Source of the DNA: Deferribacteres bacterium
Lineage (GTDB): Bacteria; Nitrospirota; Thermodesulfovibrionia; UBA6902
Assembly (NCBI GenBank): GCA_030598625.1
Contig: JAUVPO010000141.1
Span: forward strand, 1-5,564
Reading direction: 5' to 3'
DNA length: 5,564 bases
The position numbers were made by a program, and so were the translations under genes. How positions within the stretch are numbered: position 1 is the stretch's first letter; each line of letters starts with the position of its first letter. Of the stretch, positions 3,588-5,564 are shown in pieces. The notes beneath the pieces are model-generated. The model was not told the DNA's origin, searched no databases, and was given only the letters and a program-made list of their open reading frames with translations.

Positions 3588-5564
3588 TCATCTTCCTTCG
3601 TCCTTTTTAAATCTCACTATCATATAGTTTTCATCAGCATATTCAATCTTGAATTTCTCCCGGATACCACCCATCCAACGGAGAGAATAAAAAGCCCTTC
3701 TCTCCTTTTCGATCCATTCGTCCTCTGTTGAATTTCGCTTGACTAATATATATGTTGCATGATTCTTTTTTAAGTCTCTCAACCATTCCATGTAGGCATC
3801 AGATTTGACATAAACTACTTTATTGGAAAATTCCCTGTTCCACAGGGGAGCCGTAAAAAACGGCATGGAGGTATCAAGTTCAAAACTTTCAAAAGTATAT
3901 GCAAGGGTATCGCCTTTTGACACGTTATTTCCTATCCATATCCAGTACCCGTATTCATCCCTCACCTTTATATCTATATTGAAAGGCTTATGCCGTGACA
4001 ATGTACGCTCGCTTGCGGGGAGGTGAAGAAACTCCCTGATTTTTTCCGGCATAACGCACGGCGAATTTGCAGTTATAAATGTATATACCGCAAGCAGCAA
4101 TGCAATAATTCTTAGCGCACTTTCTCTTCTTCTGAAATAATCCAGCACAAGCCCGAAAGACAACGCGCCCAGTCCGACCACGAAAACAACATACCTTGTG
4201 GTCCAGTTTCTTGGATGAGCGATAAACGCAACGACAAGTATCATGCTCATTAACAGGAAATCATATTTCTTTTTTAATGCAGCATACCCTAATGAAAAAA
4301 CAATGCCTGGCAAAAAAAGGATAAACCATACAGGCCCGAATCCGCTCAACCTTGAATCATAGATATAATATCCGACCTTTTCCAGCCATACATGAAACAG
4401 CCTTTTCAGATAGCCTAAATTGTTAATAATTTCAGGGACAGGTTCCACCCAGTCTTTTTTCAGGCCTTTAAGCAGTGTAAAATTGAAAAGGGAGACATCC
4501 ATGTAATAGACGGGATTGCCGTAAAATATCCAGTTTCTGGCATACCAGTACCCCCCGATCAAAAAAGCCGGCATTATAAAGTAAAGCAGATAAGATTTAA
4601 AACTTTCACTAAAAAAATGACCCTTATCCGAAGACATATTGTTCAATGGTTTGAAATGTTTTATGACCTCCCGGATTAAAATTACACCGGATATCACAAA
4701 GACAAACAAAGGTCCCGTTGGTTTTGACCCAAGTAAAATTCCCGTTGCCAATCCGGAAAGCAGAATCGGGATTCTACTTTTCTTCAGGTCTGTCTCTCCG
4801 GCACTATTATTTGTATGGTTTTCCAGGTCATCATACATAAAGAAGTTCACGGCAAATAGGAACAACATGGATACGGCAACATCAACATAATTTACTGTAG
4901 ACTGCAAGATTGTCACGGGTGTAAAGAAAAAGAGGAGAGAAGAATAGATCGCGTATTTTTCTTTTATTTTCAGTTTAACCGCCATACTGTATATGGACAG
5001 GACCCCTGCGATTGTAAAAAACAACTGGCCTAAGTCCACGATAACGTCGTTTTTCAGGAAAATGATATTCCACAGGAAAAAGAGGTTTATGTTTTTCGAG
5101 AAAATATTGATGTACTGCTGAATAAACGAAGGCGTAGGGGTTTCCCTGATCGCGCCGCCCTGCATAATCTGTCCTACAATAGGAAGATGATAGTAGAGCG
5201 CGTCCCAGGAATACGAAGGGAAAAGATAACCGAGGAATACCAGCCAGCAAACCGATATAAAGAAAAGACCAAAGATACATAATAATACCCTGTCCCCTTT
5301 AATTATTTTAAAAATCCGGACAGTCTCATCTTTAATCTCATTTAAGATACCCCTCCTTTCACCGGACAGTAATGCTGCAATCAATATACAGAGCGATATG
5401 AGCATATTAAGCAGAAAAAGATGGACGGGATAAAGCGTTTCAAACAACACTCCGAGCAGCATCTGCGTAGTTATTATCTGTGTCAAACCTAAAACAAAGG
5501 CGCCTATCAGCCTGTCGGCAAATATCAAATTGTCTTTTTCTCTGAAGAGGAGAATATACCAGGA
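3588..5564 (-). CDS. GT-C membrane glycosyltransferase (GT39/ArnT/PMT-like), 5' end outside window
   Basis: This is a large polytopic inner-membrane protein. The frame is open to the window edge: 12 codons (SWYILLFREKDN) precede a TTG at 5528 that lacks a Shine-Dalgarno, so the true start lies beyond the edge. Counting from that TTG, at least 12 hydrophobic segments fill residues 7-488, for example 7-28, 33-54, 80-103, 163-184, 212-231, 313-334 and 443-463. A hydrophilic domain of about 155 residues follows (490-646). The first large loop carries SYSWDALYYHLP (105-116); Asp109 sits where GT-C enzymes keep a catalytic acid. GGYWYARNWIFYGNPVYY (325-342) and RYVVFVVGLGAL (445-456) are also typical of this group. 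Such enzymes move a sugar from a polyprenyl-phosphate donor to a lipid, glycan or protein on the periplasmic side, matching what the nearby GT2 could supply. Acceptor and sugar are unknown. The superfamily call is firm; subfamily is not. Confidence 0.85.
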   Translation of the reverse strand, partial: SWYILLFREKDNLIFADRLIGAFVLGLTQIITTQMLLGVLFETLYPVHLFLLNMLISLCILIAALLSGERRGILNEIKDETVRIFKIIKGDRVLLCIFGLFFISVCWLVFLGYLFPSYSWDALYYHLPIVGQIMQGGAIRETPTPSFIQQYINIFSKNINLFFLWNIIFLKNDVIVDLGQLFFTIAGVLSIYSMAVKLKIKEKYAIYSSLLFFFTPVTILQSTVNYVDVAVSMLFLFAVNFFMYDDLENHTNNSAGETDLKKSRIPILLSGLATGILLGSKPTGPLFVFVISGVILIREVIKHFKPLNNMSSDKGHFFSESFKSYLLYFIMPAFLIGGYWYARNWIFYGNPVYYMDVSLFNFTLLKGLKKDWVEPVPEIINNLGYLKRLFHVWLEKVGYYIYDSRLSGFGPVWFILFLPGIVFSLGYAALKKKYDFLLMSMILVVAFIAHPRNWTTRYVVFVVGLGALSFGLVLDYFRRRESALRIIALLLAVYTFITANSPCVMPEKIREFLHLPASERTLSRHKPFNIDIKVRDEYGYWIWIGNNVSKGDTLAYTFESFELDTSMPFFTAPLWNREFSNKVVYVKSDAYMEWLRDLKKNHATYILVKRNSTEDEWIEKERRAFYSLRWMGGIREKFKIEYADENYMIVRFKKDEGR

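Noticed and set aside
4975..5280. A 101-residue minus-strand frame inside the GT-C gene in another phase.
   Set aside because: The main frame carries the conserved SYSWDALYYH motif and membrane segments across the same bases; this one is a shadow.
5526..5528. TTG as the start codon of the GT-C gene.
   Set aside because: The frame is open for 12 further codons to the window edge, with a plausible membrane-flank sequence, and no Shine-Dalgarno precedes the TTG.

Overview
The window reads as chromosomal sequence from an uncultured Gram-negative bacterium, AT-rich by eye. Four things suggest this: a bacterial SWIB protein with a histone-like lysine tail, a B12-dependent radical SAM protein, polyprenyl-phosphate-type glycosyltransferases, and a REP-like 'ATTCC(C/G)G-CTTGT' inverted pair. 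From memory, that mix is common in Nitrospirota, Desulfobacterota-like and related anaerobic lineages. No rRNA, tRNA or strong marker gene is present, so this placement is only an inference.

Every convincing gene lies on the minus strand, so the reading order runs from the right edge leftward. (1) 5564-3588: a multi-spanning GT-C (GT39/ArnT/PMT-like) membrane glycosyltransferase, cut at its 5' end by the window edge. (2) 3478-2048: a cobalamin-binding radical SAM protein with its own sigma70-like promoter (TTGACT, 17 bp, GATAAT) in the 109-base gap, and a probable terminator at 1961-1995. (3) 2047-1733: a non-coding spacer holding the terminator and a REP-like pair of hairpins. (4) 1732-1571: a 53-residue single-pass membrane protein with a tryptophan-rich tail. 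(5) 1538-837: a soluble dolichol-phosphate-mannose-synthase-like GT2 enzyme, 32 bases after the small gene and probably in its transcript. (6) 836-699: a very A/T-rich spacer with long A and T tracts. (7) 698-315: a SWIB-domain protein with an N-terminal lysine pentad repeat. (8) 314-1: no confident gene. It holds a 42-codon open stretch that looks like a remnant, and at the left edge what may be the start of an exported protein.

Functionally, the GT2 enzyme would load a sugar from a nucleotide donor onto a membrane polyprenyl phosphate. A GT-C enzyme of the kind at the right edge would use such a lipid-linked sugar on the outer face of the membrane. The small membrane protein could tether the soluble GT2, as DPM3 tethers DPM1 in eukaryotes. 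The radical SAM protein may modify a lipid or glycan in the same pathway. The SWIB protein appears unrelated and probably binds DNA. I see no clearly new defence or mobile system. The most interesting points are the small protein plus GT2 pair, the covarying REP-like arms, and the two damaged-looking open stretches at the left edge.
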